Below, piece by piece: positions 46,316-56,700 of a DNA stretch of 64,000 bases. The stretch lies in the NCBI GenBank assembly GCA_015057705.1, contig SVDU01000003.1:186001-250000 (forward strand), read 5' to 3'. How positions within the stretch are numbered: the stretch's first letter is position 1; each line of letters begins with the position of its first letter. The stretch comes from Paenibacillaceae bacterium. Lineage in GTDB: Bacteria; Bacillota; Clostridia; Lachnospirales; Lachnospiraceae. A model generated the notes under the pieces. That model was not told the DNA's origin. It saw only the letters and a list, made by a program, of their open reading frames with translations, and ran no database searches. The position numbers and the translations under genes were made by a program.

Positions 46316-48061
46316 ATGGCATTTGATGGAATTGTTATGGCAAATCTCACGGCAGAAATGAAAGACCGGCTGGAAGGCGGAAAGATCTCTAAAATCGCCC
46401 AGCCGGAAAAAGATGAACTGCTGTTTACTGTTAAAAATCAAAAAAATACATGGAAACTTTTAATTTCAGCCAGTGCCAGCTTACCACTGGTTTATTTCAC
46501 GGAAAACAATAAGCAAAGTCCTCTGACTGCTCCTAATTTCTGCATGCTTTTAAGAAAACATATCGGCAATGGCAGGATCATGAGAATCAGCCAGCCTGGT
46601 CTGGAACGAATCCTTTGCATGGAAATTGAACATTTAGATGAACTGGGCGATAGACGGACGAAAAAACTCATGATAGAAATTATGGGAAAACACAGCAACA
46701 TCATCTTCTGTAATGAAGATGATATGATTCTGGACAGTATTAAGCACATCTCTGCCCAGGTAAGTTCCATTCGTGAGGTATTGCCCGGGAGAAAATACTT
46801 TATTCCCCAGACCATGGACAAGAAAGATCCCCTGACTATTAACGAAGAAGAATTTATTTCTACAATCAGACATGCGGCTGCACCAGTACAAAAAAGTCTC
46901 TACTTAAATCTGACCGGTATTAGTCCCATCATTGGACATGAACTTTGTCATCTGGCCTCTATTGATGGAGATCATTCTGCTAATGAGCTGTCAGAGACAG
47001 AACTCTTACATCTGTACCGCATGTTCTCTTTTATGATAGAAGATATAAAAAAAGGATCATTTAAACCAAATATTGTTTATAAGAATGAGGAACCGGTAGA
47101 ATTTGCAGCTGTTTCACTTACCTGCTATGAAGGAAGCGATTATGAAGCCAAAACCTTCGAATCCATCAGTACTCTTTTAGAGACCTATTATGCTTCTAAA
47201 AACGCAGTAACGAGGATTCGTCAGAAATCCGTTGATTTAAGGAAGATTGTACAGACAGCTCTGGAACGTAATTACAAAAAATACGATCTCCAGGAAAAGC
47301 AACTAAAAGATACGGAGAAAAAGGATAAGTATAAAGTATACGGAGAGCTTTTAAATACCTACGGCTATGAACTGACGGGAGGCGAAAAGAAGCTCACCTG
47401 CCTTAACTATTATACCAATGAGGAGATTACCATTCCCTTAGACGATCAGCTTTCCGCCAGGGAAAACGCTCAGAAATATTTTGATAAATACAATAAATTA
47501 AAACGAACCTTTGAAGCCGTTACAGGGCAGATCAGCGAAACCCGGCAGGAAATTGACCACCTGGAGTCCATCAGTGCAGCACTGGATATTGCTTTGCTGG
47601 AAGAAGATCTAGTACAGATTAAAGAAGAGCTTATGGAATATGGCTATGTCAAGCATCGCAGAAGCGGAGACAAAAAACCGAAAGTTACCAGCAAGCCCTT
47701 CCACTATATTTCATCTGACGGCTTTCATATGTACGTAGGAAAGAATAACTATCAAAATGAAGAGCTTACATTTAAGGTGGCAAGCGGTAATGACTGGTGG
47801 TTTCATGCCAAAGGAATTCCCGGCTCCCACGTCATTGTCAAATCAGAAGGAAAAGAACTTCCCGACCGCACCTTTGAAGAAGCTGGTGCTCTGGCGGCAT
47901 ACTATTCCAAAGGAAGAGAAAATGATAAGGTTGAGATAGATTATATACAGAAAAAACAGATTAAAAAGGTTGCCGGAGCCGCTCCTGGTTTTGTCATCTA
48001 TCATACGAATTATTCTATGGTTGCAGAACCAAAAATCTATTTAGAAATGATAAATAATTAA
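46316..48061 (+). CDS. rqcH: Ribosome quality control protein RqcH (NFACT family)
   Basis: RqcH binds stalled 50S subunits and recruits alanyl-tRNA to add alanine tails to incomplete peptides. Older annotations call the family fibronectin-binding. The 581-residue protein has the N-terminal NFACT-N domain with MAFDGIVMANL and the DR-type segment LRKHIGNGRI, a coiled-coil middle part (about 265-430), and the NFACT-R domain with SSDGFHMYVGKNNYQNEELT and DWWFHAKGIPGSHV. GGAGG precedes ATG 46316; a longer reading from 46262 runs over the promoter. Confidence 0.93.
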   Translation: MAFDGIVMANLTAEMKDRLEGGKISKIAQPEKDELLFTVKNQKNTWKLLISASASLPLVYFTENNKQSPLTAPNFCMLLRKHIGNGRIMRISQPGLERILCMEIEHLDELGDRRTKKLMIEIMGKHSNIIFCNEDDMILDSIKHISAQVSSIREVLPGRKYFIPQTMDKKDPLTINEEEFISTIRHAAAPVQKSLYLNLTGISPIIGHELCHLASIDGDHSANELSETELLHLYRMFSFMIEDIKKGSFKPNIVYKNEEPVEFAAVSLTCYEGSDYEAKTFESISTLLETYYASKNAVTRIRQKSVDLRKIVQTALERNYKKYDLQEKQLKDTEKKDKYKVYGELLNTYGYELTGGEKKLTCLNYYTNEEITIPLDDQLSARENAQKYFDKYNKLKRTFEAVTGQISETRQEIDHLESISAALDIALLEEDLVQIKEELMEYGYVKHRRSGDKKPKVTSKPFHYISSDGFHMYVGKNNYQNEELTFKVASGNDWWFHAKGIPGSHVIVKSEGKELPDRTFEEAGALAAYYSKGRENDKVEIDYIQKKQIKKVAGAAPGFVIYHTNYSMVAEPKIYLEMINN

Positions 48062-48063
48062 GT

Positions 48064-48111
48064 AAAAAAGCAGATAAATAAAGAGACAAGCTCATTATTT
48101 ATCTGCTTTTT
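48064..48111. terminator. Bidirectional terminator after rqcH
   Basis: A perfect 17-bp stem (AAAAAGCAGATAAATAA and its complement) with a 13-base loop and T-rich ends in both directions. It serves rqcH and the convergent agr-side genes ending at 48132. Confidence 0.92.
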
Positions 48112-48131
48112 CCTTTGCACTATCCGTTGTT

Positions 48132-48320
48132 TTATTCTTGATAAATATCTAAATGCTCAATAACAACTCGTCGTTCAGGAATCGTCGTTATCACTTCTAT
48201 CAGATATTCTCTTGGAATAATCATTCTCTTATTATCCCTCGCCGTGTCCTCATTGAGAACAGAACAATGAGAGATTTCACACTCCAACCCAAGAATTTTT
48301 CGAAACATTTTTGTTTTCAT
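48132..48320 (-). CDS. 62-residue hypothetical protein downstream of agrBD
   Basis: Not recognised. The protein is polar and charged, with two cysteines (C14, C19) near the N-terminus, a middle segment NKRMIIPREYLIEVITTIPE and an acidic end. AGGAG lies 9 bases before the ATG, which favours a real gene. It lies on the same strand as agrB and agrD, about 195 bases downstream, and ends at a strong terminator. A regulatory or peptide role in the agr locus is possible but not shown. Confidence 0.5.
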   Translation of the reverse strand: MKTKMFRKILGLECEISHCSVLNEDTARDNKRMIIPREYLIEVITTIPERRVVIEHLDIYQE

Positions 48321-48515
48321 CTGTACTTTCTCCTAGCCAATCTAACGCACAGTAAAACATTTAATACACAACTATCAATTATATAAACACTCATAGATGA
48401 CCAATTCATATGATATAATTACGGTCATACTCCCCTGCCTAATGACAATAAAATCACATGATTGAGATTATAAATATTAGGCTAATAAATAGAATTACGA
48501 AAGAAACATTTAAAT

Positions 48516-48665
48516 TTAGTTATTCTTTGCCTCGGCTTCATGTTTCTTCAGCACCGCTTTTGGTATTTCTCTTTCATACATAGTTGCTGGAATGCTTTTT
48601 CCAACAGAATTAACAGATACCGTAAGCAATACCTTTTGTAATCCTTCAACAATTTTCTTCTTCAT
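48516..48665 (-). CDS. agrD: AgrD-like cyclic peptide precursor (49 residues, no cysteine)
   Basis: Starts inside the last codons of agrB with AAAGGAG upstream. The peptide has a basic amphipathic N-terminus (MKKKIVEGLQKVLLTVSVN), a core candidate SIPATMY at 24-30 and a charged C-terminal part EREIPKAVLKKHEAE with the conserved acidic residue and P35 expected after the AgrB cleavage site. There is no cysteine, so any ring would be a lactone through S24 (or S20, T28). This layout fits cyclic lactone autoinducer precursors, and the agrB overlap supports it. Confidence 0.75.
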   Translation of the reverse strand: MKKKIVEGLQKVLLTVSVNSVGKSIPATMYEREIPKAVLKKHEAEAKNN

Positions 48666-49233
48666 TTTTGTAATCTCCTTTCATAACATCTTTATTTGGA
48701 GGAAGTAAGGTTAAAACTTCCAAAGTAACCGGATAAATGATCAACTCTCTTAGATTCTCATTGTAAATAGCGATCAATGCCAAAAGGGTCAACAATAAAA
48801 TCGATACAACTTTTTTCTTTAATATTGCTGTATGGGTAAAGTAAGTAATATTTTTGCTTTTAGGTACCAGACATATAAATATAGTCAGGCTAAACAAATA
48901 AATTGCAAGTACATTTAATAAGTTTAATTTAAGTACAACCGCTCCCGATAATGACAAAAGCCAGATTATCAACATACCTAAAAAGCAGCCTGCATTTGTT
49001 TTTGCATGTATTCCACCAGCCTGCAAGCGAAGAGTGCAAAATACAAATAAAACAATAAAGGTTTCAACTCCCTTACCTAATAAAATACCAAGTAATTGAA
49101 TGAATAAAAGTTTTAATAAATTATCTAATATCAGTTCAACTCCGTATTGTATTGTAATATTATCATCCTCATCTCTGGGATTGATCTTATTTAACAAACA
49201 ACATAGAGCTGCTGAAAATCTCGAAATAATCAC
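48646..49233 (-). CDS. agrB: AgrB-like peptide-processing membrane protease
   Basis: AgrB cuts and cyclises the AgrD precursor in the membrane. Counting from the GTG at 49233 (195 residues), the catalytic pair is H76 in QAGGIHAKTNAGC and C83, matching H77/C84 of Staphylococcus aureus AgrB. Five or six hydrophobic segments are visible. The GTG follows GGTGG by 7 bases and matches the family N-terminus; an in-frame ATG at 49257 lacks a ribosome site. The C-terminus overlaps agrD by 20 bases. Confidence 0.9.
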   Translation of the reverse strand: MIISRFSAALCCLLNKINPRDEDDNITIQYGVELILDNLLKLLFIQLLGILLGKGVETFIVLFVFCTLRLQAGGIHAKTNAGCFLGMLIIWLLSLSGAVVLKLNLLNVLAIYLFSLTIFICLVPKSKNITYFTHTAILKKKVVSILLLTLLALIAIYNENLRELIIYPVTLEVLTLLPPNKDVMKGDYKNEEENC

Positions 49234-49351
49234 TTTATCACCACCAAACAATGCCATTTTACCATAAATTCCAACTTACAAATGTTTTTGCAATTAACGT
49301 AGTTTTTTTATTCCTGAGCGTCAATTTCTTAACTTTTAAATACAATTTCAC

Positions 49352-49380
49352 TTTACTTTTTACCATAGGAATTGTAGAAT
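49352..49380 (+). promoter_or_regulatory. Promoter of the agrC/agrA-like genes
   Basis: TTTACT (49352-49357), 17-base spacer and TAGAAT (49375-49380), 30 bases before ATG 49411. AACTTTT at 49331-49337 and TACTTTT at 49354-49360 form a loose direct repeat spaced 23 bases that could be a LytTR regulator site; this is weak. Confidence 0.45.
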
Positions 49381-49410
49381 AATAGTACCCGGCAGATGAG
49401 GTGGCATAAT

Positions 49411-50736
49411 ATGACTTACTTAATTTATTCTCTTACAGGAAGCCTTTGCAGTTATTTTTCATGCGTTAATTTACTTCCTCATAAACTAAACGTTTATAAG
49501 AAATTGACTTTGTTTTTATACTCATTCATGACAGTTTATCTGTTCAATCGAATGTTTGGGCAAATCAGTACTTTTTTAACTTATGGAGGAATATTGATTA
49601 TAGCGATGATATTTTCAAAATTTGATTTTTTTGCTTCCTCCTGCATTCTTTTTGGTTACATATATTCAGTCACATTCAATTATATTATTATGTGGCTGAC
49701 TGGCTATTTTCTTCGTATGGATATGGCAGAATTATTAGTCCGGGATAATCTGACAATTATATTTTCCATACTTTACTGCATATTTTGCGGTGTAACTACT
49801 AAAATGCTGGGTTGGTTTTTTCATAAAAAGCTGAATTTGTCCAATTATTTAACCAATCGTCATCTTTTAAAGGCCATCTTTACTGACCTTTTTATTTTAG
49901 TTTTCTTTTATATTTTTAATTTTTCATACGGTGAGCAATTAGGATACAATTATGGTGTAATTGCCCTGAACGGGATACTGTTTTTACTGCTGTTTACAAT
50001 CACTGTTTTTTTAATGTACTCCATTTATAAAGCAACTATGGGGGAACAGGCTTATAAGCACCGAATGTCTCAATTTGAAAATCTTAGGACTTACACTGAC
50101 CGACTTGAAATGTCTTACGGTACCATGCGAAAATTCAAGCATGATTACATGAATATTCTTATAACAATGTCAGGGTTTATGGAAGAAAATGATCTGCAGG
50201 GATTAAAAGAATATTATGGAGAAAAAATTATTCCAATCAGTCACGCTTTCACAGAATCAGATACGAAACTTGGCACTTTATCAAATATAAAGGACACTGC
50301 TTTAAAAAGCCTTCTCTCCTCAAAATTTATTTATTCTATGGAAACAGGAATAAAAGCAGAAATTGAGTTAACAGAACCTATTACAAATTTGTATATGGAT
50401 TCTCTTGATTTATCCCGTATCATTGGCATTTTTTTGGATAATGCCATTGAGGCAACTGGGGAAACAGTTGAAAAAGAGTTGCATTTTTGCATGTTTTATA
50501 AGGAAGACAATCTTTATATTATTATTAAGAATACTGCTCTCCCTCCTGATTATTCTTTATATGAGCTTCGAGAACAGGGGATATCAACAAAAGGGGAGAA
50601 CAGAGGCGTCGGTCTGTACAATGTTTCCAAGGTACTGAATCATTATGATAATGTAGTATGGAACACAGTTTATAAAGAACCATATTTTACTCAGGAACTG
50701 ATTCTGATGCATTATGGTAACAAGGAGCAGGTATGA
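49411..50736 (+). CDS. AgrC-like sensor histidine kinase (GHKL)
   Basis: Membrane sensor expected to detect the mature AgrD peptide. The 441-residue protein has six or so hydrophobic segments in residues 1-210, then a dimerisation helix with the phosphorylated histidine H244 in KFKHDYMNIL, the N box IFLDNAIEATGE (N344) and the G box KGENRGVGLYNVSKVL (about 394-409), the HATPase_c_5 type found in AgrC-like kinases. ATG 49411 has AGGTGG 6 bases upstream. It overlaps the response regulator by four bases. Confidence 0.9.
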   Translation: MTYLIYSLTGSLCSYFSCVNLLPHKLNVYKKLTLFLYSFMTVYLFNRMFGQISTFLTYGGILIIAMIFSKFDFFASSCILFGYIYSVTFNYIIMWLTGYFLRMDMAELLVRDNLTIIFSILYCIFCGVTTKMLGWFFHKKLNLSNYLTNRHLLKAIFTDLFILVFFYIFNFSYGEQLGYNYGVIALNGILFLLLFTITVFLMYSIYKATMGEQAYKHRMSQFENLRTYTDRLEMSYGTMRKFKHDYMNILITMSGFMEENDLQGLKEYYGEKIIPISHAFTESDTKLGTLSNIKDTALKSLLSSKFIYSMETGIKAEIELTEPITNLYMDSLDLSRIIGIFLDNAIEATGETVEKELHFCMFYKEDNLYIIIKNTALPPDYSLYELREQGISTKGENRGVGLYNVSKVLNHYDNVVWNTVYKEPYFTQELILMHYGNKEQV

Positions 50737-51473
50737 TTCATATATATCTTTGCGAAGATGATAAAAGACAATTATTACGCTGGACATCAATTATAGAAAA
50801 ATACTTATTAATGAACTCAACGGAGTCGCTGCTGTATTGCACTGCATCTTCTCCCGATGATTTGCTAACGGTCAGAAAAGATTCTAATATTACCGGACTG
50901 TATTTTCTGGATATTGATTTAAGAGCGAAAAAGAATGGAATTGAATTAGCAGAAGAAATCCGCAAATATGATCCCCGTGGATATATTGTATTTGTAACAA
51001 CACATAGTGAAATGGCATATCTGACCTTCCAATACAAAGTAGAAGCCATGGACTTCATAGTAAAGGATAAAATAAGTGATCTTCCGGAACAGATCTATTC
51101 CTGCATAAGAAATGCGGAAACAAAATACCGGAATCAATTAGATTCATCTGACCGTCTTTTATCCATTAAGGTCGATAAAGCTTCACTGGTTATGGATCAG
51201 GATGATATCGTTGCCATAACTACAAGTGAAGAATACCACAAAATAGTTATCCATACACTAAATGGTTTCCGTCAGATGTCTGGTTCTCTTAAAGAACTGA
51301 GTGCATCTTTGAACTCCCATTTTTGTCAGTGCAACAGATCCACAATTGTGAATTTGAATCATGTGATTAAATATTCAAGAGATGAGGCACTTTTGTACAT
51401 GAATAATAAGGAATCTTATTCTGTATCTGTTCGGTTGTTGTCTAAAGTACATAAATCACTAAAATGCTTGTAA
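50733..51473 (+). CDS. LytTR-family response regulator (AgrA-like)
   Basis: Partner of the AgrC-like kinase. The 246-residue protein has a receiver domain with acidic pocket CEDD (7-10), phosphorylation site D60 in YFLDIDLRAKKNG and K in VKDK, and a C-terminal LytTR DNA-binding domain (about 143-246) with IVAITTSEEYHKI and FCQCNRSTIVNLNHVI. It likely activates the divergent agrB-agrD genes. A hairpin terminator follows the stop. Confidence 0.92.
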   Translation: MIHIYLCEDDKRQLLRWTSIIEKYLLMNSTESLLYCTASSPDDLLTVRKDSNITGLYFLDIDLRAKKNGIELAEEIRKYDPRGYIVFVTTHSEMAYLTFQYKVEAMDFIVKDKISDLPEQIYSCIRNAETKYRNQLDSSDRLLSIKVDKASLVMDQDDIVAITTSEEYHKIVIHTLNGFRQMSGSLKELSASLNSHFCQCNRSTIVNLNHVIKYSRDEALLYMNNKESYSVSVRLLSKVHKSLKCL

Positions 51474-51478
51474 TGAAA

Positions 51479-51512
51479 GAAGCAGAAACCGGATTTGTCC
51501 AGTTTCTGCTTC
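51479..51512. terminator. Terminator between the LytTR regulator and the threonine dehydratase gene
   Basis: Perfect 11-bp stem GAAGCAGAAAC/GTTTCTGCTTC with a 12-base loop and TTATTTTG on the plus side, shared by two convergent genes. Confidence 0.85.
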
Positions 51513-51529
51513 TTATTTTGATACATTCA

Positions 51530-52753
51530 TTAATCCCCATATGTTCCTTTTGATTTCACCAGCTTTGGCCGATAACCCTGAGAAGTAAGGGCAGCCATAA
51601 TAGCATTCTTATGATCTGTACCAAAAGCTTCCAGTGTAATTCTTAATTCTACTGCTGTATTCCGGTTAATGCTGATAAACTGGTTATGTTCCAGACGGAT
51701 GACATTGCCCTGCTCTTTTGCAAGAAGCGTAGATACTTTTGCCAGCTCTCCTGGTTTATCCGGAAGCAGAATGGAAACGGTAAAGATCCTATCTCTCTGA
51801 ATCAGTCCCAGCTGCACGATAGAAGCCATTGTAATAACATCCATATTTCCGCCGCTTAAGATGGATACAATCTTTTTATTATCCACATCAATATGTTTTA
51901 AAGCGGCAACCGTAAGAAGTCCGGAATTTTCAACTACCATCTTATGATTTTCCATCATGTCTAAAAATGCTACGATCAGTTCTGAATCTTCAATTGTTAT
52001 AATACTGTCCACATTTTCCTGGATGTAGGGAAAAAGTTTGTCACCAGGACATTTAACAGCTGTACCATCCGCGATTGTATTGACTGTTGGAAGAGATACT
52101 ACTTTCCCCTGACGAATTGACTCCTGCATGCAGTTTGCACCTGCAGGCTCCACACCAATTACCTTGATTTTGGGATTTAACATCTTTGCCAATACGGAAA
52201 CTCCTGTGCAAAGACCGCCGCCGCCGATTGGAACCAGAATATAATCAACAGTGGGAAGTTCTTTTATGATTTCCATTGCTATGGTACCCTGTCCGGTTGC
52301 CACATCTAAATCATTAAACGGATGTACAAAGGTAAGTCCTCTTTCTTCGGCCAGCTTATAAGCATGATTACAGGCTTCATCAAAGACATCCCCTTCCAGA
52401 ATTACTTCTGCTCCGTATCCTTTCGTCCGGTTAACCTTCATCAGAGGAGTTGTTGTAGGCATGACAATGGTAGCGGGAATCCCGGCAAGCTTTGCAGCAT
52501 AGGCAACACCCTGTGCATGATTGCCGGCAGAGGCGGTAATCAAACCTTTGGATTTTTCTTCCTCTGTCAGAGTGCTGATTTTATAATAAGCACCTCTTAC
52601 TTTATAGGCCCCTGTATATTGCATGTTTTCCGGCTTAAAATACACCTTATTACCAGTCTGAGCAGAAAAATACTCACTGTATATAAGCTTTGTTTCCAGG
52701 GTAACCTTGCCAACGACTTCTGATGCTTCCTCAAACTTTTCCAATGTCAACAT
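51530..52753 (-). CDS. ilvA: Threonine dehydratase with ACT domain
   Basis: PLP enzyme converting threonine to 2-oxobutanoate and ammonia, for isoleucine synthesis or threonine breakdown. The 407-residue protein has the PLP lysine K51 in YTGAYKVRGA, the ASAGNHAQGVA segment, the phosphate-cup GGGGLCTG, and a C-terminal single ACT domain (about 325-400), the layout shared by TdcB/short IlvA enzymes. It begins 3 bases after ftsY, at the end of the smc-ftsY run. Confidence 0.9.
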   Translation of the reverse strand: MLTLEKFEEASEVVGKVTLETKLIYSEYFSAQTGNKVYFKPENMQYTGAYKVRGAYYKISTLTEEEKSKGLITASAGNHAQGVAYAAKLAGIPATIVMPTTTPLMKVNRTKGYGAEVILEGDVFDEACNHAYKLAEERGLTFVHPFNDLDVATGQGTIAMEIIKELPTVDYILVPIGGGGLCTGVSVLAKMLNPKIKVIGVEPAGANCMQESIRQGKVVSLPTVNTIADGTAVKCPGDKLFPYIQENVDSIITIEDSELIVAFLDMMENHKMVVENSGLLTVAALKHIDVDNKKIVSILSGGNMDVITMASIVQLGLIQRDRIFTVSILLPDKPGELAKVSTLLAKEQGNVIRLEHNQFISINRNTAVELRITLEAFGTDHKNAIMAALTSQGYRPKLVKSKGTYGD

Positions 52754-52756
52754 AAT

Positions 52757-53698
52757 TTACGCCTCTTCTTTCTCTTCTACGTGAAACAATGCATTTACAA
52801 ATTCTTTTGCATTGAATTTCTGCAAGTCATCAATCTTCTCCCCGACACCAATATATTTCACCGGAATTCCCAGCTCGGACTGAATTGCTACCGCAATCCC
52901 TCCTTTTGCCGTACCATCCAGCTTAGTAAGAATAATTCCGGTAATATCTGCCACTTCCATAAACTGTTTCGCCTGCACAAGAGCATTCTGGCCGGTAGTT
53001 CCATCTAAGACCACAAGAGTTTCCCGATATGCTTCGGGATATTCTTTGTCAATAATCCGGTTAATTTTTTTCAGCTCTTCCATCAGGTTCTTTTTATTGT
53101 GGAGACGTCCTGCCGTATCACAAATTAATATATCCGCCTGTCTGGATTTTGCTGCAGCAACTGCATCGTATACAACTGCCGCCGGGTCAGAGCCTTCCTG
53201 CTGGGCAATAATATCCACGTTTGCCCTTCTAGCCCATTCCGTCAGCTGTTCAATTGCAGCTGCGCGGAATGTGTCGGCAGCTGCAACGATCACTTTTTTT
53301 CCATCGTCTTTCATCTGTCCTGCCAGCTTACCCACAGAAGTAGTTTTTCCCACCCCGTTCACTCCGATTATTAATAAAACAGAGCGGCGCTTTTCAAATT
53401 CATATGCATTTTCTCCCAAATCCATCTGTTCCATGATACTGTCCATAAGAAGCTGCTTACATTCTGACGGATCCTTGATATTTTTTTCTTTTACTTTTTT
53501 TCTCAAGTCTTCCACAATTGATGTAGTCGTCTGGATACCCAGATCACCCATGATCAGAATTTCTTCAATTTCCTCATAAAACTCATCATCAATGGCCGAA
53601 AAACCGTTGAAAATGGAATCCACACCTGCGATAATATTATCTCTTGTTTTTTGCAGTCCAGCTACCAGTTTTCCAAAGAATCCCTTTTTTTCTCCCAT
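52757..53698 (-). CDS. ftsY: Signal recognition particle receptor FtsY
   Basis: SRP receptor GTPase that docks ribosomes at the membrane. The 313-residue protein has a short N domain without the long acidic A region, then G1 GVNGVGKTTSVGKLA, DTFRAAAIEQL, DTAGRLHNKKNLM and TKLDGTAKGG. It lies 11 bases after smc, the conserved Firmicutes order. Confidence 0.96.
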   Translation of the reverse strand: MGEKKGFFGKLVAGLQKTRDNIIAGVDSIFNGFSAIDDEFYEEIEEILIMGDLGIQTTTSIVEDLRKKVKEKNIKDPSECKQLLMDSIMEQMDLGENAYEFEKRRSVLLIIGVNGVGKTTSVGKLAGQMKDDGKKVIVAAADTFRAAAIEQLTEWARRANVDIIAQQEGSDPAAVVYDAVAAAKSRQADILICDTAGRLHNKKNLMEELKKINRIIDKEYPEAYRETLVVLDGTTGQNALVQAKQFMEVADITGIILTKLDGTAKGGIAVAIQSELGIPVKYIGVGEKIDDLQKFNAKEFVNALFHVEEKEEA

Positions 53699-53709
53699 TG
53701 TCGGCCTCC

Positions 53710-56700
53710 TTAACTTTCTAAATCTTCTTCAATCAGATTAACAGATACAAGCGTCGAGACGCCTTTTTCCTGCATGGTGATACCATACAGACGATCCGCA
53801 GACACCATGGTACCGCGCCTGTGTGTAATAACAATAAACTGTGTAAATTTTGTTAACTTATGCAAATATTTTGCAAAACGATCCACATTGGAGTCATCCA
53901 GCGCGGCCTCAATCTCATCAAGAAGACAAAACGGAGATGGCTTCAAATTCTGAATTGCAAAAAGCAGTGCTATGGCTGTCAGTGCTTTTTCTCCACCGGA
54001 TAGCTGCATCATATTCTGAAGCTTTTTGCCAGGCGGCTGGGAAACAATCTGTATTCCCGCCTCCAGAATATCCTCATCTTCCACAAGTTCAAGTGCACCA
54101 CGTCCGCCACCGAACAGTTCCTTGAAAACTTTATCAAACTCTACTCTGATTTCCCGGAATTTTTCTTCAAACTGTTTTCTCATTCCAGTATCAAGTTCAT
54201 CGATGATTTTTAATAAGGTTCCCTCAGCAGTAATCAGATCATCATGCTGTGTCTTCATAAATTCATACCGCTCTGAAACTTCTTTATAATCTTCGATAGC
54301 ATTTACATTGACATTGCCAAGCTTGCGTATCTCTTCTTTTAAGGAACCGATCATCTTCTTAATGTCCGGCAGAGATGTCCATTCTTCATTTCTCAAAGCT
54401 TCCGCTTTTGAAAATGTCAGTTCGTACTCATTCCACATATAGTTTACGTGGTTATCCATACGCTCTTCCATTTTCTCTTTCTGGCTCTGAAGGCGGAACA
54501 GTTCCTTATCCAGCAGACTGATACGCTGGGTGAGTTCTTCTCGTTTTTGAAACAGTTCTTTCTGCTCTTTTGATTTCATCTCTTTTTTAGCCAGTTTCTC
54601 ATTAATTGCCTCATCTAGTATTTCTCTGGCTGAACTGATCTCTGCAATTCTGGCTTTAATAGATTCTATTTCTTTTTGTTTTTCTTCAATAATCAGGCCA
54701 GATCCGCTGGATCCCTGAGACAGCTTTAACAGTTCCTCTTCCAATCTGCTAATCTCATCTTTTACCCGTCGGATATTTTCCAGCTCAAAATCATCCTTTT
54801 GCTTCAGACTGGAGGCTGCCAGCTGGGCTTCTGACAATTCTCTGGAGAATGTCTCCCTGTCGGCTTTTGCTTTTTCAAGATCAGCATTCAGCCCCTCTAA
54901 GTCACCGTCTATATCCTGGCTCCGCACTGCCAGCTTTTCAACTGCAAGGATTAAATCCTGCCTGTTTTCGCCAATCTCTTTTTTCTGTACCTCAAGCTGG
55001 GTATTTTCCAGTTCTAAATCACCGTAGGATTCTATAATCTCTGCTTTTTTATCTTCAATCCTGCGCAGATTTATTTTAACCGTATTCTGTCTTAAATAAA
55101 GCTTCTGTTTCTCACTTCGGATGGTTTCAAGCTCTTCTTTACATTCACTTAAAAGCCCTTCGTTCATGACCAGCTCTGTCTCAATCTGTCCGGTTTCTTT
55201 CAGCGCCTTTTCACAGGCTGCTTCCAGTTCCTCCATTTCGCGCTTTCGTCCCAGTAAATTGCTGGTGTTTTTGAAAGCACCACCAGTCATGGAACCGCCA
55301 GCACTTAACAATTCTCCTTCCAGAGTAACAATTCTTAAAGAATACTGGAATTTCTTAGCAAGTGCGATTGCATGGTCAATGGTATCCACAACAACCACTC
55401 TGCCAAGAAGATAGTTTAAAAGTCCCTCGTACTGAGGATCCGCTTCAACCAGAGAATTTGCAAGTCCTAAAACTCCTGGTTCACTAAGAGCTTTCTCCTG
55501 ATTAAAGCCGTTTTTATTCCCAATACTGGTAAGAGGGAGAAATGTGGCTCTTCCGTATTTATTTTTCTTTAAATACTCAATCAGCTGCTTTGCTGTCTGG
55601 TCTGAGTCGGTAACAACGTTTTGGATGCTTCCCCCCAGTGCTGTTTCTATAGCGACTTCATACTTTTTAGAAACAGTAATTAAATCCGCCACAACACCGT
55701 GAATTCCATGCACCCGGTCCTTTACTTCCATGACCCGGCGTATGCTGCCACCATATCCTTCATACCGTTCGGCAAGATTTCGAAGAGATTCCAGCTTAGT
55801 GGAGTTGGTGTGGTACTCCTGCTGTCTGTCGTTTAAATTCTTCCCAAGACGTTTAACTTCATGCTCCAGTTCCCCGGCTCTGCTTTCGCCTTGTTCCTGA
55901 AGTTCATTGTACTTAAGAATACCAGCATCAATTTCATCCGCTTCTTTTTGAAGAACCAGCAGCTGTTGATCCTGTTCTGATTCATCACTTTTATATTTAA
56001 GAAGCTTTTGGAGCACTTCAGATCTTCGTACATTTACCTGCTCAAGCATGGTCTCATAACGCTGCTGCCTGGCATTTAAGGTGGCTTTTTCATTGAGAAG
56101 CTCAATGATGCTCCCCTTACCAGATTCAATCCTTTGTTCCAGAAGATGAATTTTTTCGTCTTCTGCTGCAAGTACCGTTTGCCCCTGCTTTAACTGCTCC
56201 ATTGCAGTCTTTACTGATTCTGCAATGACAGAACGTTCCTCTTCATAGGAGGACGCCTGGGACTTTTTCATATCTATCTCGGAGTGAATGGACCTCACCC
56301 TGCCTGCAATGTGCTCCGCATTCATCTGTTCTGTATTGATCTGCTCTTTTAAAACATTGATGCGTCCCTGTAAATTTCCAGTCTCTATATCAGAACTGTT
56401 TTTTTCATTGCGGCTTACTAAAATAGATTCATCCAACTGGGATAAATATGTATCAAGAGTCTCATACTGCTCTCTGATGCCCTCAGATGCGTTTTTTGCT
56501 TCTTCCAGATCACGGCTGACGATTACTTCTTTCTCATCTACTTCTTTCATCTGGAAGCGCAGTCCTTCTGTTTCCATCAGGAACTGATTTACATCATACT
56601 TTTTCAGTTCTTCCTTTAATCTTAAATATTCTTTTGCTGCCTCAGACTGTTTTGCCAAAGGACCAACCTGTTTTTCCAGTTCTGAAAGAATATCACTGAC

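Noticed and set aside
48153-48386. A 77-codon plus-strand ORF opposite the 62-residue gene
   Set aside because: No ribosome site; the minus-strand ORF has AGGAG at correct spacing and lies in the agr operon direction.
53850-54289. Plus-strand ORFs within smc
   Set aside because: They are antisense shadows of the SMC head domain, without ribosome sites.
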